A stretch of 64,000 nucleotides of DNA from Candidatus Howiella intestinavium (GTDB lineage: Bacteria > Bacillota > Clostridia > Oscillospirales > Acutalibacteraceae), in assembly GCA_904420585.1 (NCBI GenBank), contig CAJFVX010000024.1, positions 78,387-142,386 on the forward strand. The letters run 5' to 3'. Within the stretch, counting starts at the first letter, position 1, and every line of letters begins with the position of its first letter. The notes below the pieces were generated by a model. The model was given only the letters and a program-made list of their open reading frames with translations. It had not been told where the DNA came from and searched no databases. This document shows, one piece after another, positions 34,195 to 42,716 of the stretch. The translations under genes were made by a program, and so were the position numbers.

Positions 34195-35396
34195 CCAAAA
34201 AAAGGACGGCAAAAGGTACTTCGGTATTTGAAAACAGCCTTATCTGGTTTGGCGCCGGCGTATCCATCGCCGAAATCCTGACGGGGACCTACATTGCGCC
34301 GCTGGGGTTTGCCAAGGGGATCCTGGCCGTGGTTATCGGCCATGTTATCGGCTGTGCCATGATGTTTCTGGCCGGCCTTATCGGCGCGCGAACCCAAAAA
34401 AGCGCTATGGAAACGGTAAAGATGAGCTTTGGTCAGAAGGGCGGCCTGCTGTTTTCGGCTCTCAACGTGCTGCAGCTGGTGGGCTGGACGGCCATCATGA
34501 TTTACGACGGGGCGCTGGCCGCCAACGGGGTGTTTCAAACCGGCACATGGGTCTGGTGTATCGTCATCGGCGCCCTGGTCATCCTGTGGATTGCAGTGGG
34601 GGTCACCAACCTGGGGAAGCTGAATACCGTGGCCATGGCCCTGCTCTTCATCCTAACCCTGGTTTTGTGCAAGGTCATCTTTTTTGACGGCGGCAGCGCC
34701 GGCCTCCTCAGCGAGGAGGGGATGACCTTTGGCGCGGCAGTGGAACTTTCGGTGGCCATGCCCTTATCCTGGCTGCCGGTTATCAGCGATTATACCCGGG
34801 AGGCCGAGAAGCCGGTTAAGGCCACGGCGGCCAGCGTGGTGGTGTACGGCCTGGTAAGCTGCTGGATGTATATCATCGGCATGGGGGCCGCCATCTGCAC
34901 GGGGGAATCGGATATCGCCGTCATCATGGTAAAGGCCGGCCTGGGTGTTATCGGCCTGCTTATCATTATTTTCTCCACCGTGACGACCACCTTTTTGGAT
35001 GCGTATTCGGCGGGTGTATCCAGCGAATCCATCTTTGCGAAACTGAAGGGTAAGCATGTGGGCATCGCGGCAACCGTCATCGGCACTGTAGCGGCCATCC
35101 TTTTTCCCATGGACGACATCACGGATTTCCTCTATCTCATCGGCTCGGTCTTTGCGCCCATGATCGCCGTGCAGATAACCGACGCCTTCCTTTTGAAAAA
35201 GGATCGGTTTTCTTCCCAGGTGAGTTGGATAAACCTGGCCGTCTGGCTGGTGGGCTTTATCCTGTACCGCCTGCTGATGCTGGTGGATCTGCCGGTGGGA
35301 AATACCCTGCCGGATATGGTTATAACCGTCCTGCTTTGCTTATTGGTCAACCGGATTGCAGATAAATTCCGGAAAAACCGGGTGGCTGCAGCCTGA
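34191..35396 (+). CDS. cytX: NCS1-family permease, probable hydroxymethylpyrimidine transporter
   Basis: 401 residues with about eleven to twelve helices. It opens 'FENSLIWFGAGVSIAEILTGTYIAPLGF', the first-helix pattern of NCS1/cytosine permeases, and has 'AMPLSWLPVISDYTREAEKP' typical of CytX. Association with a TPP riboswitch and thiD points to import of HMP. No thiC, thiG or thiS is present, so this locus salvages both moieties rather than making them. The transport substrate is inferred from context. Confidence 0.88.
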   Translation: MTKKRTAKGTSVFENSLIWFGAGVSIAEILTGTYIAPLGFAKGILAVVIGHVIGCAMMFLAGLIGARTQKSAMETVKMSFGQKGGLLFSALNVLQLVGWTAIMIYDGALAANGVFQTGTWVWCIVIGALVILWIAVGVTNLGKLNTVAMALLFILTLVLCKVIFFDGGSAGLLSEEGMTFGAAVELSVAMPLSWLPVISDYTREAEKPVKATAASVVVYGLVSCWMYIIGMGAAICTGESDIAVIMVKAGLGVIGLLIIIFSTVTTTFLDAYSAGVSSESIFAKLKGKHVGIAATVIGTVAAILFPMDDITDFLYLIGSVFAPMIAVQITDAFLLKKDRFSSQVSWINLAVWLVGFILYRLLMLVDLPVGNTLPDMVITVLLCLLVNRIADKFRKNRVAAA

Positions 35397-35418
35397 ATAC
35401 AACCTGGCAAAAAAACAA

Positions 35419-35640
35419 AAGGCAGCTGCCATAAAAGCGGCTGCCTTGGGCTTGTCGACAAGGTCGACAAGCTTAGAAGAGGGGCGAGCCCCCCCTTCTA
35501 ACATTCCCCCTACAAATCCCACAGGAGCGGGATTTGTCGTGTGCAGAAACCGACGCACATGTCGCCGGTTTCTGCGATGCAATAACTTCCATTGGTTTTT
35601 TCGACAGACTGAAGGCAGCCGCCATAAAAGCGGCTGCCTT
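35419..35640. repeat. Cluster of six inverted repeats bounded by near-identical 29-bp hairpins
   Basis: A 29-base hairpin (AAGGCAGC-Y-GC stem with a CATAAAA loop) occurs at 35419-35447 and again at 35612-35640 with one difference. Between them lie four further hairpins: 35450-35472 (10-bp stem with two GTCGAC sites), 35473-35501, 35513-35536 (CAAATCCC/GGGATTTG) and 35543-35575 (10-bp stem). No ORF of substance. It may be a palindromic repeat element or MITE-like insertion; the outer hairpins can also act as terminators for the thiamine operon. Confidence 0.7.
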
Positions 35641-35679
35641 TTGTGCTGCTTGTATAATCGGAAAAGAAACGGGCTGCCC

Positions 35680-35708
35680 TTGCTGTTTTATTCCGGATTT
35701 TATATAAT
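35680..35708 (+). promoter_or_regulatory. Promoter of the DUF436-cca unit
   Basis: -35 TTGCTG (35680-35685), a 17-bp spacer and a perfect -10 TATAAT (35703-35708), 56 bases upstream of the DUF436 start. Confidence 0.65.
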
Positions 35709-35764
35709 AATAAACGAACCGACGGACAACCGGCGGAAACTATCTTGCAAAAGAAGGAATGGAT

Positions 35765-36319
35765 ATGACATTGGAAGATTTGCAGGCGCAGGCGGCGAAA
35801 GCTGCGCGGGAACTTCTGGATACAGCCGGCCTTCGGGAGGGGGACATCTTAGTGGTGGGCTGCTCCTCCAGCGAGGTGGGCGGCATGAAAATCGGCACCG
35901 ATTCCAGCCCCAAAGTCGCCCAAGCCGTCTTTGCGGGCATATACGGCGAAACGCAGGCCCGGAAGATTTTTTTGGCGGCCCAGTGTTGCGAACACTTGAA
36001 CCGGGCAATTATCCTGGAGCGGGAAGCGGCCGAAAAATATGGGCTGGAAGTAGTCAATGTGGTGCCCCAGCCCAAGGCTGGGGGCTCTTTCGCCACGGCG
36101 GCCTACGGGGCCTTCCGGGAGCCGGCGGCGGTGGAAACCGTCCGGGCCCGGGCGGGGATGGATATCGGAGATACCCTCATCGGCATGCATCTTGCCCCGG
36201 TGGCCGTGCCGGTCCGGCTCTCTTTGGGGAAGATAGGGGAGGCCCATTTGGTCTGCGCAAGGACCCGCCCTAAATTCATCGGCGGCGAACGGGCCCACTA
36301 CAATCCCGAACTGCTGTAA
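35765..36319 (+). CDS. DUF436/TIGR01440 family protein (YwlG-like)
   Basis: 184 residues matching the small conserved Firmicute family exemplified by B. subtilis YwlG: 'ILVVGCSSSEVGGMKIGTDSSPKVAQAVFAGIY', 'AAQCCEHLNRAIILEREAAEKYGLE', 'VVPQPKAGGSFATAAYGAF', 'DTLIGMHLAPVAVPVRL', 'ARTRPKFIGGERAHYN'. The conserved Cys, His and Arg residues suggest an enzyme, but no activity is known to me. The ATG at 35765 gives proper spacing to AAGGAA; 35759 is two codons longer. Forty bases upstream of cca. Confidence 0.88.
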   Translation: MTLEDLQAQAAKAARELLDTAGLREGDILVVGCSSSEVGGMKIGTDSSPKVAQAVFAGIYGETQARKIFLAAQCCEHLNRAIILEREAAEKYGLEVVNVVPQPKAGGSFATAAYGAFREPAAVETVRARAGMDIGDTLIGMHLAPVAVPVRLSLGKIGEAHLVCARTRPKFIGGERAHYNPELL

Positions 36320-36359
36320 GGCGCGTAAGATTATGGAAACCGGAAAGGGGGAAAGCGCC

Positions 36360-37727
36360 GTGCGGATACCGTCGGATGTGAGATGGATTATCCATCAGCT
36401 GGAGGCGGCCGGGCATGAAGCCTATGCGGTAGGGGGCTGTGTGCGGGACAGCCTGCTGGGCCGTCCGCCCAAGGACTGGGACATCACAACCAGCGCCCGT
36501 CCGGAGGAGGTCAAGGCCTGCTTTGCGGAAGTGCGCACGATAGATACCGGCCTGCGGCACGGAACCGTCACCCTCTTGCTGGAAGGACAGCCTTATGAGG
36601 TGACCACCTACCGGGTAGACGGCGTCTATAGAGACGGCCGTCATCCCGAGCAGGTGACCTTCACCAGCCGCCTGGCTGACGATTTGTCCCGGCGGGACTT
36701 TACCATTTGCGCCATGGCCTATCATCCCGACAGGGGCCTTATCGATTTGTATGGCGGACGGGAGGATTTGCGGCGGGGGATTATCCGCTGTGTGGGAGAT
36801 GCCCGCACCCGCTTCCGGGAGGATGCCCTGCGGATTTTCCGGGCCCTGCGCTTTGCCTCGGTGCTGGATTTCGGGTTAGAGCCGGATACGGCAGCTGCCG
36901 TATTGGACTGTCGGCAACTGCTGCGCAGCATTTCCCCCGAGCGGATTCGTGTGGAACTGGACAAGCTTTTATGCGGCCCCGGGGCCGGCCGGGTCCTGCG
37001 GGCATACCGGCAGGTTCTGGGCCAATGGATACCGGAAATCCTGCCGGCCTGCGGCTTTAGGCAGCACAGCCCCTACCATGCCTACGACGTATGGGAGCAC
37101 ACTGTACGGACAGTGGAGGCCGCGCCGGCGGAACCTGTACTTCGCCTGACCATGCTTTTCCATGATATCGGCAAGCCGTCCTGCTTTACTCGTGACGCCG
37201 GGGGACGGGGACATTTTCATGGCCATCCGGCTGTCAGCGCCCGCATGGCTGAGGCGATTCTCAGTCGTCTGCGCTATGACAAACACACCAGCCGGCAGGT
37301 TCTGGAACTGGTCCGGCTGCACGATACCTGGCTTGCGCCCGATGTTGTGCGCATTCGGAAGCTGCTGCACGCCGTTGGCCCGGAGTTGACCGGAAAGCTG
37401 TTCGCCGTCCAGTGCGCTGACGCGGCAGGAAAAGCCGAAAAAGCTGCCGCCGAACAGACCGAGCGTGTCCGGGCTGCCAAAAAGGTATATGAGGAAATCC
37501 TGCGCCGGGGAGATTGCTGCACCATGGATAGGCTGGAGATTTCCGGCAGGGAGTTATTGAAGATGGGGGTACCTGCCGGGCCGGCCGTCGGCAGGCTTTT
37601 GAACAGGCTTTTGGATAAGGTTATAGAGGGAAAGCTGGAAAACACACCGGCTGCCTTGCTGCAAGAAGCCGGGGCGCTTTGGAAGAGGCTGGCTTCACAG
37701 CAGGGAGGAGAGGCCGTGGATAAATAA
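36360..37727 (+). CDS. cca: CCA-adding tRNA nucleotidyltransferase
   Basis: 455 residues from GTG 36360 (AAGGGGG upstream); the frame also has ATG 36333. It adds or repairs the 3' CCA of tRNAs. The class II nucleotidyltransferase head has 'GHEAYAVGGCVRDSLLGRPPKDWDITTSARPEEV', with catalytic DxD in 'DWDIT', then 'RRDFTICAMAY', the neck 'DALRIFRALRFASVLDFGLEPDTAAAV' and 'ISPERIRVELDKLL'. A C-terminal HD domain has 'LFHDIGKP', 'GHPAVSARMAEAIL' and 'LVRLHD', suggesting phosphohydrolase activity as well. Confidence 0.94.
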   Translation: MRIPSDVRWIIHQLEAAGHEAYAVGGCVRDSLLGRPPKDWDITTSARPEEVKACFAEVRTIDTGLRHGTVTLLLEGQPYEVTTYRVDGVYRDGRHPEQVTFTSRLADDLSRRDFTICAMAYHPDRGLIDLYGGREDLRRGIIRCVGDARTRFREDALRIFRALRFASVLDFGLEPDTAAAVLDCRQLLRSISPERIRVELDKLLCGPGAGRVLRAYRQVLGQWIPEILPACGFRQHSPYHAYDVWEHTVRTVEAAPAEPVLRLTMLFHDIGKPSCFTRDAGGRGHFHGHPAVSARMAEAILSRLRYDKHTSRQVLELVRLHDTWLAPDVVRIRKLLHAVGPELTGKLFAVQCADAAGKAEKAAAEQTERVRAAKKVYEEILRRGDCCTMDRLEISGRELLKMGVPAGPAVGRLLNRLLDKVIEGKLENTPAALLQEAGALWKRLASQQGGEAVDK

Positions 37728-37899
37728 CAGCAGGCCTGCAATGTTGACCGCCGAAGGGTAACATAGGATAATAATGCCCTCCAAAAGAGGGATGGCGGCA
37801 GTTTCCTGAAGTTTGTTGTATTTTCAATGAATGTGTACAGGAGGCATCACATCAATAAAAGCAGGATGATGGGCCTGCAAAATCAAACCATGATTTGCA

Positions 37900-37940
37900 A
37901 AAACCCCGGAAGCCTTGATATAAGCGGCTTCCGGGGTTTT
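37900..37940 (-). terminator. Terminator of the tRNA-Gly transcript
   Basis: A perfect 15-bp stem (37900-37914 with 37926-37940) with an 11-base loop; on the minus strand it ends in a T-run just after the tRNA. The CCCCGGAAGCC core is the same as in the terminator after tRNA-Leu at 63946-63978. Upstream, 37728-37899 shows no supported gene. Confidence 0.85.
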
Positions 37941-37945
37941 CCATA

Positions 37946-38019
37946 TGGAGCGGACAACGGGAATCGAACCCGCAAGGCCAGCTTGGGAAGCTGGAATTTT
38001 ACCATTAAACTATGTCCGC
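37946..38019 (-). tRNA. tRNA-Gly (anticodon CCC)
   Basis: 74 bases including an encoded CCA. The acceptor stem GCGGACA/TGTCCGC is perfect with discriminator U. The D arm has TTTAATGGTAAA, the anticodon stem is CCAGC/GCTGG with loop TTCCCAA (anticodon CCC, reads GGG), and the T arm has GGTTCGATTCC. Transcribed from its own promoter at 38042-38070. Confidence 0.97.
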
Positions 38020-38041
38020 GCTAACAAATTGATACTATATA

Positions 38042-38070
38042 TTTATAATCGCTTTTCTTAGTTTTGTCAA
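38042..38070 (-). promoter_or_regulatory. Promoter of tRNA-Gly
   Basis: Minus strand: consensus -35 TTGACA (38065-38070), a 17-bp spacer and -10 TATAAA (38042-38047), 22 bases from the tRNA 5' end. Confidence 0.8.
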
Positions 38071-38187
38071 GCCCTAATATTCGTTTTTGCAAAAAATATA
38101 TCGAGAATATAGCGGGCCGGCCCTATACGGGGATTGGATTATGCAAAAAGCAGAAAAGATTGTGGTTTATAAAATTCATCTGAAAAT

Positions 38188-38216
38188 TTGACGTTGACTC
38201 TGCGGATTTATATGAT
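38188..38216 (+). promoter_or_regulatory. Promoter of the GH92 gene
   Basis: -35 TTGACG (38188-38193), a 17-bp spacer and -10 TATGAT (38211-38216), about 65 bases upstream of the GH92 start. No operator repeat is obvious. Confidence 0.65.
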
Positions 38217-38281
38217 ATTATTGAATTGATACGAGTCGGAGTCTGTCCGGCTTGAATGTGAAGAAAAAGGAGAGATGCGCA

Positions 38282-41200
38282 ATGAAAAGATCCCTGCGGC
38301 AGAAAACGGCTCTGCTGTTGTCTGCGACATTGGCTGCCACCATGCTGCCTACTGGCATGGCTGGGGTTTCGGCTGCGGACAGCACGGCGGAACCTGAAGT
38401 GCTGTTTTCCGCTTCCTTCGAGGACGGGGAGTCCAACGTCCTGCTGGAATCCAAGGTGGATCGCGCCCAGAACGTCAACGGCAACCGCGGTGTACTGGCG
38501 GGAGATGTAACCAATCTGGTGGATGTGGACAGTATTGAAGGCAGTTCGGACTTTGTAGAACACGAAAGCAAACCCAATTTGTTTGACTACGATACCCAAA
38601 CCAAATGGCTGAATGACACTGGCGCTTCTGAGGCCAATCCGGACTGGATTTCCTTTGCTTTAAGCGAAGCGACTGTAATACGCACCTACCTGATTACCTC
38701 GGCCAACGATGAAGAGGGACGGGATCCGATGGATTGGACTTTCTACGGATCTGCTGACGGAGAAGAGTGGGTCCCGCTGGACAGCCAGACCAATCAGGAT
38801 TTTGCTGAGCGGAAGGAAAGCAACATCTACACCTTTGCAAACGAGACGGCTTATCAGTATTACCGGTTGGATATTACACGGAATGCCGCAGGCGGCTCTA
38901 TGACCCAGTTATCTGAGCTGCAGCTGGGTACAGGGGATAATACTACCTCTCTGCCCATGCAGACCACCGCCAGCAACGGGCCCAGCTCGCTTTGGGTTGG
39001 CAATGCAAACACGGGATTTACCGGTGAAAAAGCCCTGGAAATTTTCGGTACCCATGAGGGGGGCGAGCATGGATACGGATATAATGTACTGTATGAGGGC
39101 TTAAATATTCCGGTTTCCTCCAATACGGAACTGAGTTATCTGCTCCTGCCTGCCATGATCGGCTCTTATGATTTTGATTACACCTCTATGCACCTGGCGG
39201 TCGATCTGCAGTTTACCGACGGTACCTATCTGAGCGATCTTAACCCCACCGATCAGTATGGCAACGGCCTGACCCCCGAGGCCCAGGCGGACAGCAAGTT
39301 CTTAAACAGTATGCAGTGGAATGCTGTTCGCTCCAGCATCGGCAGCGTAGCGGCGGGCAAGACCATTGAGAAAATCCTGATAGGCTACGACAATGCCGCC
39401 CCTGCTGCGGAAAATCCACAGTTTTTGGCCTATCTGGACGATATCGTCATCGAGAATACCGAACCGACGGTATACGAGCATTATTCGGATTATGTGGATA
39501 TTCGCCGTGGTTCGAACAGCGGCAGCACCACCGGCTCCAATTTCTCCCGGGGCCTTATTCAGCCCCTGGTAGCCGCGCCCTTCGGCTTTAACCAGTACCA
39601 GCCGGCTACCAACGGCGGGGGCGGAAACCGCCAGTATGTCTACCAGCTCAGCGGCAGCAATACGGGGCTGAAGCATATCGGCGTCAACCATTTTTCTTCT
39701 AACTGGATCGGCGAGTACGGCACCTGGCAGTTTATGGCGAACACCAGTATCGATGCTGCTTCTGTTACGGCCGGCAGCCAGATCGATGCCAATGCCCGGG
39801 CTGCCGCATTTACCCATGACAACGAGATTGCCAAGGCGCATCTGTACAGTGTGACCTTGAACGAAGGGTCCAATGCGGACGGCGTTACCATTGAGGTAAC
39901 CCCCACAGAGCACGCCGCTTATGTACGGTTTATTTTCCCGGCTGGCTCGGAAAACCGCAATGTTATCTTTGACTGCGAACGGGCGAATGGCGGTCTGGTT
40001 CTGAACGATGACGGCACCTTTACCGCCTATTCCGATCATACCAACAACGGTTCCAAGCGGATGTATGTTTACGGTGAATTTGACCAGCAGCCCGATTCGG
40101 AGAAGGTCGTAAACGGCAAGCAGGGAATCTTAACCTTCCCGGCTTCCGCCAGCGGTGAAACGGTTGTCACCATGAAGTTCGCCACCTCCTTTATCAGTTC
40201 CAACCAGGCCCAGCACAACCTGGAACTGGAGATTGCCGAGGACGATACCTTTGATACCATCCTGGAAGCGGCGCAGCAGGCCTGGGACGATATGCTGGGC
40301 ATCATTGAGATTGAAGGCGCTACCGAGGATCAGATGATCACCTTCTACTCCAATATGTACCGCATGTTTGCCTACCCCATGAATTACAGTGAGAATGTGG
40401 CTACCAACGAAGCGCCGGTCTGGAACTACGCCAGCCCCTACAGCGGCACCAATGACAACCCTGTGATAAAAGAGGGCAAAATGTATGCCATCAACGGCTT
40501 CTGGGATACCTACCGCACCACCTGGGCGGCTTATGCCCTGCTTATTCCCACCAAGGATACCGAACTGCTCAACGGCCTTGTGGAGCATTACAACGACGTG
40601 GGCTGGGTGCCCCGCTGGATTGCCCCCGGCGGCACGGAAAGCATGGTGGGTACCAACTCGGACGTCATCTTCGGCGACGCGGCCCAGCGCGGCATCGAGT
40701 TCGACTGGGAGGGCGCCCTGCAGTCTGCCCTGCGGAACGCTTCGGTGGTGTCGGGCAGCGCGACCTTAGGACGCAAACAGCTGGAAACCGCTGTTTTCAG
40801 GGGGTATACAAGCACCTCGCAGGGAGAGGGCCTGTCCTGGTCCATCGAAAGCTATATCAATGATTTCGGTATTTCCCAGTTGGCGGCTGCCCTGACCGAA
40901 AGCGGGAAGGGCGACTATTCGGCCGAGGTGGAGTACTACCGCAATCGCGCTTTGAATTACGTAAACCTTTTCAATGAAGATATCGGCTTCTTTATCGGTA
41001 AGGATGACAATGGCAACTTCCGGTATACGAATCCGGATGACTACAATCCGCAGAACTGGTGGGGCGACTATACCGAAACCGACGGCTATAATATGGCCTT
41101 TACGGTGCCCCAGGACGGACAGGGCCTTGCCAATCTGTACGGCGGCCGGGAGGGCTTGGCCGAAAAGCTGGACGGCCTCTTTGAAACCCAGAGCGAGAAG

Positions 41201-42607
41201 ACCACAATCGATCCCACTGCCGTCCATGAGGAATTGGAAGCCCGTGAGGTAAAGATGGGCTTGTACGGCCACAGCAACCAGCCGTCTCACCATATCCCCT
41301 ATATGTACAATTACGCCGGCCAGCCCTGGAAGACCCAGGAAAAGGTCCGGGAGATTCTGGATCGGCTGTATGTGGGTTCGGAAATCGGCCAGGGCTACTG
41401 CGGCGACGAGGACAACGGCGAGATGTCAGCTTGGTATGTGCTCAGCGCTCTGGGCATCTACCCGGTGAGTATGGGCAATCCGGAATTTGCCATCGGCTCC
41501 CCGCTGTTTGAAAAGGCCACCATCCATCTGGACGGCGTTGACAGCGGCCGTACCCTGACCATTATCGCCAACAACAATTCCCGCGAGAATATATACGTGC
41601 AGAGCGTGAAGTTCAACGGGGAGGACTATGGCAAGAATTACATCCTGCATTCTGACCTGGCGGCCGGCGGCACCCTGGAATTTGAAATGGGTTCGGAGCC
41701 TTCTGCTTGGGGCAGCAGCGAGGATGCGCTGCCGGTTTCCCTGACGGAGGGCGACGAGGTTGCGTCTCCTCTGGCCGACGTGGTTCCCATCAATCCCTCC
41801 ACGGCTACCCGGCCCAACTACAATGCCAACAGCGACGTAATCGCCAGCCGGGAAATCAGTGCCAGCGACCTGCGGAGCCTGTTTGACAACACCAGCAACA
41901 CCACCGTTACTGTAGACGGCAATACGGCGTCCATCTACTTCACCTCCCCGGATATGTATGAGATCAGCATGTTTACGGTGACCTCCTCCGGCAACGCCGA
42001 TTCTGCGCCCACGTCTGTCGCCCTCTACGGCACCGACGACGGCAGGTCCTGGGATACACTCTGCGAAGCGACCACAACCTTTGACTGGGCTAAGTATACC
42101 CGTCCTTATACGGTGGATGCAGAGAATGTGGCGGCATATAAGACCTATCGCCTGGACCTCACCACCGATGGATCCAGCCTGGAAATCGCCGAACTGGAGT
42201 TCATAGGCACTGCGACCGACTGGACGGCGTTGGATGAAGCGCTGGAAGCCGCAGAGGCGCTGGACGAATCCCACTACACAGCCGATAGCTGGTCGGTTCT
42301 TCAGGCAGCTGTAGAGGCGGCTGAAAAGCTGGACTCCTCTGCTACCCAGGAGCAGATTGACGCTGCCGCACAGGATATTCGGGATGCCATAGAAGCCCTG
42401 GAAGCTGTTTTGGTGAAGGGAGACATGACCGGAGACGGAAAGGTAGACATTACCGATGTCATGGAGGCCTGCCGTGTCCTGGCCCGGAACAATACCGGCA
42501 GCAAACCCAATGATCAGGAGTTGGAGCGGGGCGATATGAACGGCGACCAAAAGATCCTGATTGATGACATCATGTCAATTTGCAGAATACTGGCAAGAGG
42601 CAATTGA
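38282..42607 (+). CDS. Secreted GH92 alpha-mannosidase with dockerin-type module
   Basis: 1441 residues, predicted extracellular exo-alpha-mannosidase (calcium-dependent family acting on N-glycans or yeast mannan). Signal peptide 1-31 ('LLLSATLAATMLPTGMAGVSA'). Domains: discoidin/CBM32-like (about 60-215), beta-sandwich (220-385), GH92 N-terminal sandwich (395-640, 'LIQPLVAAPFGFNQY'), and the GH92 helical barrel (650-1160) with the conserved 'GDEDNGEMSAWYVLSALGIYPV' block (Asp1042, Asp1044, Glu1047). Then a second discoidin-like domain (1175-1312), a helical FIVAR-like repeat (1318-1378), and two dockerin-type calcium loops (1381-1441). In the second loop the usual glycine is Gln ('DMNGDQKILIDD'). 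The ATG at 38282 has AAAGGAGAG; the linkage cleaved is not predictable. Confidence 0.93.
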   Translation: MKRSLRQKTALLLSATLAATMLPTGMAGVSAADSTAEPEVLFSASFEDGESNVLLESKVDRAQNVNGNRGVLAGDVTNLVDVDSIEGSSDFVEHESKPNLFDYDTQTKWLNDTGASEANPDWISFALSEATVIRTYLITSANDEEGRDPMDWTFYGSADGEEWVPLDSQTNQDFAERKESNIYTFANETAYQYYRLDITRNAAGGSMTQLSELQLGTGDNTTSLPMQTTASNGPSSLWVGNANTGFTGEKALEIFGTHEGGEHGYGYNVLYEGLNIPVSSNTELSYLLLPAMIGSYDFDYTSMHLAVDLQFTDGTYLSDLNPTDQYGNGLTPEAQADSKFLNSMQWNAVRSSIGSVAAGKTIEKILIGYDNAAPAAENPQFLAYLDDIVIENTEPTVYEHYSDYVDIRRGSNSGSTTGSNFSRGLIQPLVAAPFGFNQYQPATNGGGGNRQYVYQLSGSNTGLKHIGVNHFSSNWIGEYGTWQFMANTSIDAASVTAGSQIDANARAAAFTHDNEIAKAHLYSVTLNEGSNADGVTIEVTPTEHAAYVRFIFPAGSENRNVIFDCERANGGLVLNDDGTFTAYSDHTNNGSKRMYVYGEFDQQPDSEKVVNGKQGILTFPASASGETVVTMKFATSFISSNQAQHNLELEIAEDDTFDTILEAAQQAWDDMLGIIEIEGATEDQMITFYSNMYRMFAYPMNYSENVATNEAPVWNYASPYSGTNDNPVIKEGKMYAINGFWDTYRTTWAAYALLIPTKDTELLNGLVEHYNDVGWVPRWIAPGGTESMVGTNSDVIFGDAAQRGIEFDWEGALQSALRNASVVSGSATLGRKQLETAVFRGYTSTSQGEGLSWSIESYINDFGISQLAAALTESGKGDYSAEVEYYRNRALNYVNLFNEDIGFFIGKDDNGNFRYTNPDDYNPQNWWGDYTETDGYNMAFTVPQDGQGLANLYGGREGLAEKLDGLFETQSEKTTIDPTAVHEELEAREVKMGLYGHSNQPSHHIPYMYNYAGQPWKTQEKVREILDRLYVGSEIGQGYCGDEDNGEMSAWYVLSALGIYPVSMGNPEFAIGSPLFEKATIHLDGVDSGRTLTIIANNNSRENIYVQSVKFNGEDYGKNYILHSDLAAGGTLEFEMGSEPSAWGSSEDALPVSLTEGDEVASPLADVVPINPSTATRPNYNANSDVIASREISASDLRSLFDNTSNTTVTVDGNTASIYFTSPDMYEISMFTVTSSGNADSAPTSVALYGTDDGRSWDTLCEATTTFDWAKYTRPYTVDAENVAAYKTYRLDLTTDGSSLEIAELEFIGTATDWTALDEALEAAEALDESHYTADSWSVLQAAVEAAEKLDSSATQEQIDAAAQDIRDAIEALEAVLVKGDMTGDGKVDITDVMEACRVLARNNTGSKPNDQELERGDMNGDQKILIDDIMSICRILARGN

Positions 42608-42624
42608 AAGCTGCACGACAACAA

Positions 42625-42658
42625 GCGCCCGGCGGAATCTTCCGCCGGGCGCAATTTT
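42625..42658. terminator. Terminator between convergent GH92 and mtaB genes
   Basis: A near-perfect 13-bp stem GCGCCCGGCGGAA/TTCCGCCGGGCGC (42625-42637 with 42640-42652), then AATTTT. On the minus strand the tail is AT-poor, so it mainly serves GH92. Confidence 0.8.
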
Positions 42659-42716
42659 GCAGATATGAGGATTGTCCGTAAGCCTTGCCCGCAGAAACCG
42701 GCCGCTGGGAGGCGGT

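Noticed and set aside
35356..36273. 305-residue plus frame through the hairpin cluster and the DUF436 gene
   Set aside because: It reads through hairpins and is out of frame with the recognisable DUF436 protein.
37827..38024. 65-residue frame ending 'GADNGNRTRKASLGSWNFTIKLCPR'
   Set aside because: This is a translation through the terminator and the tRNA-Gly gene, a well-known spurious ORF type.
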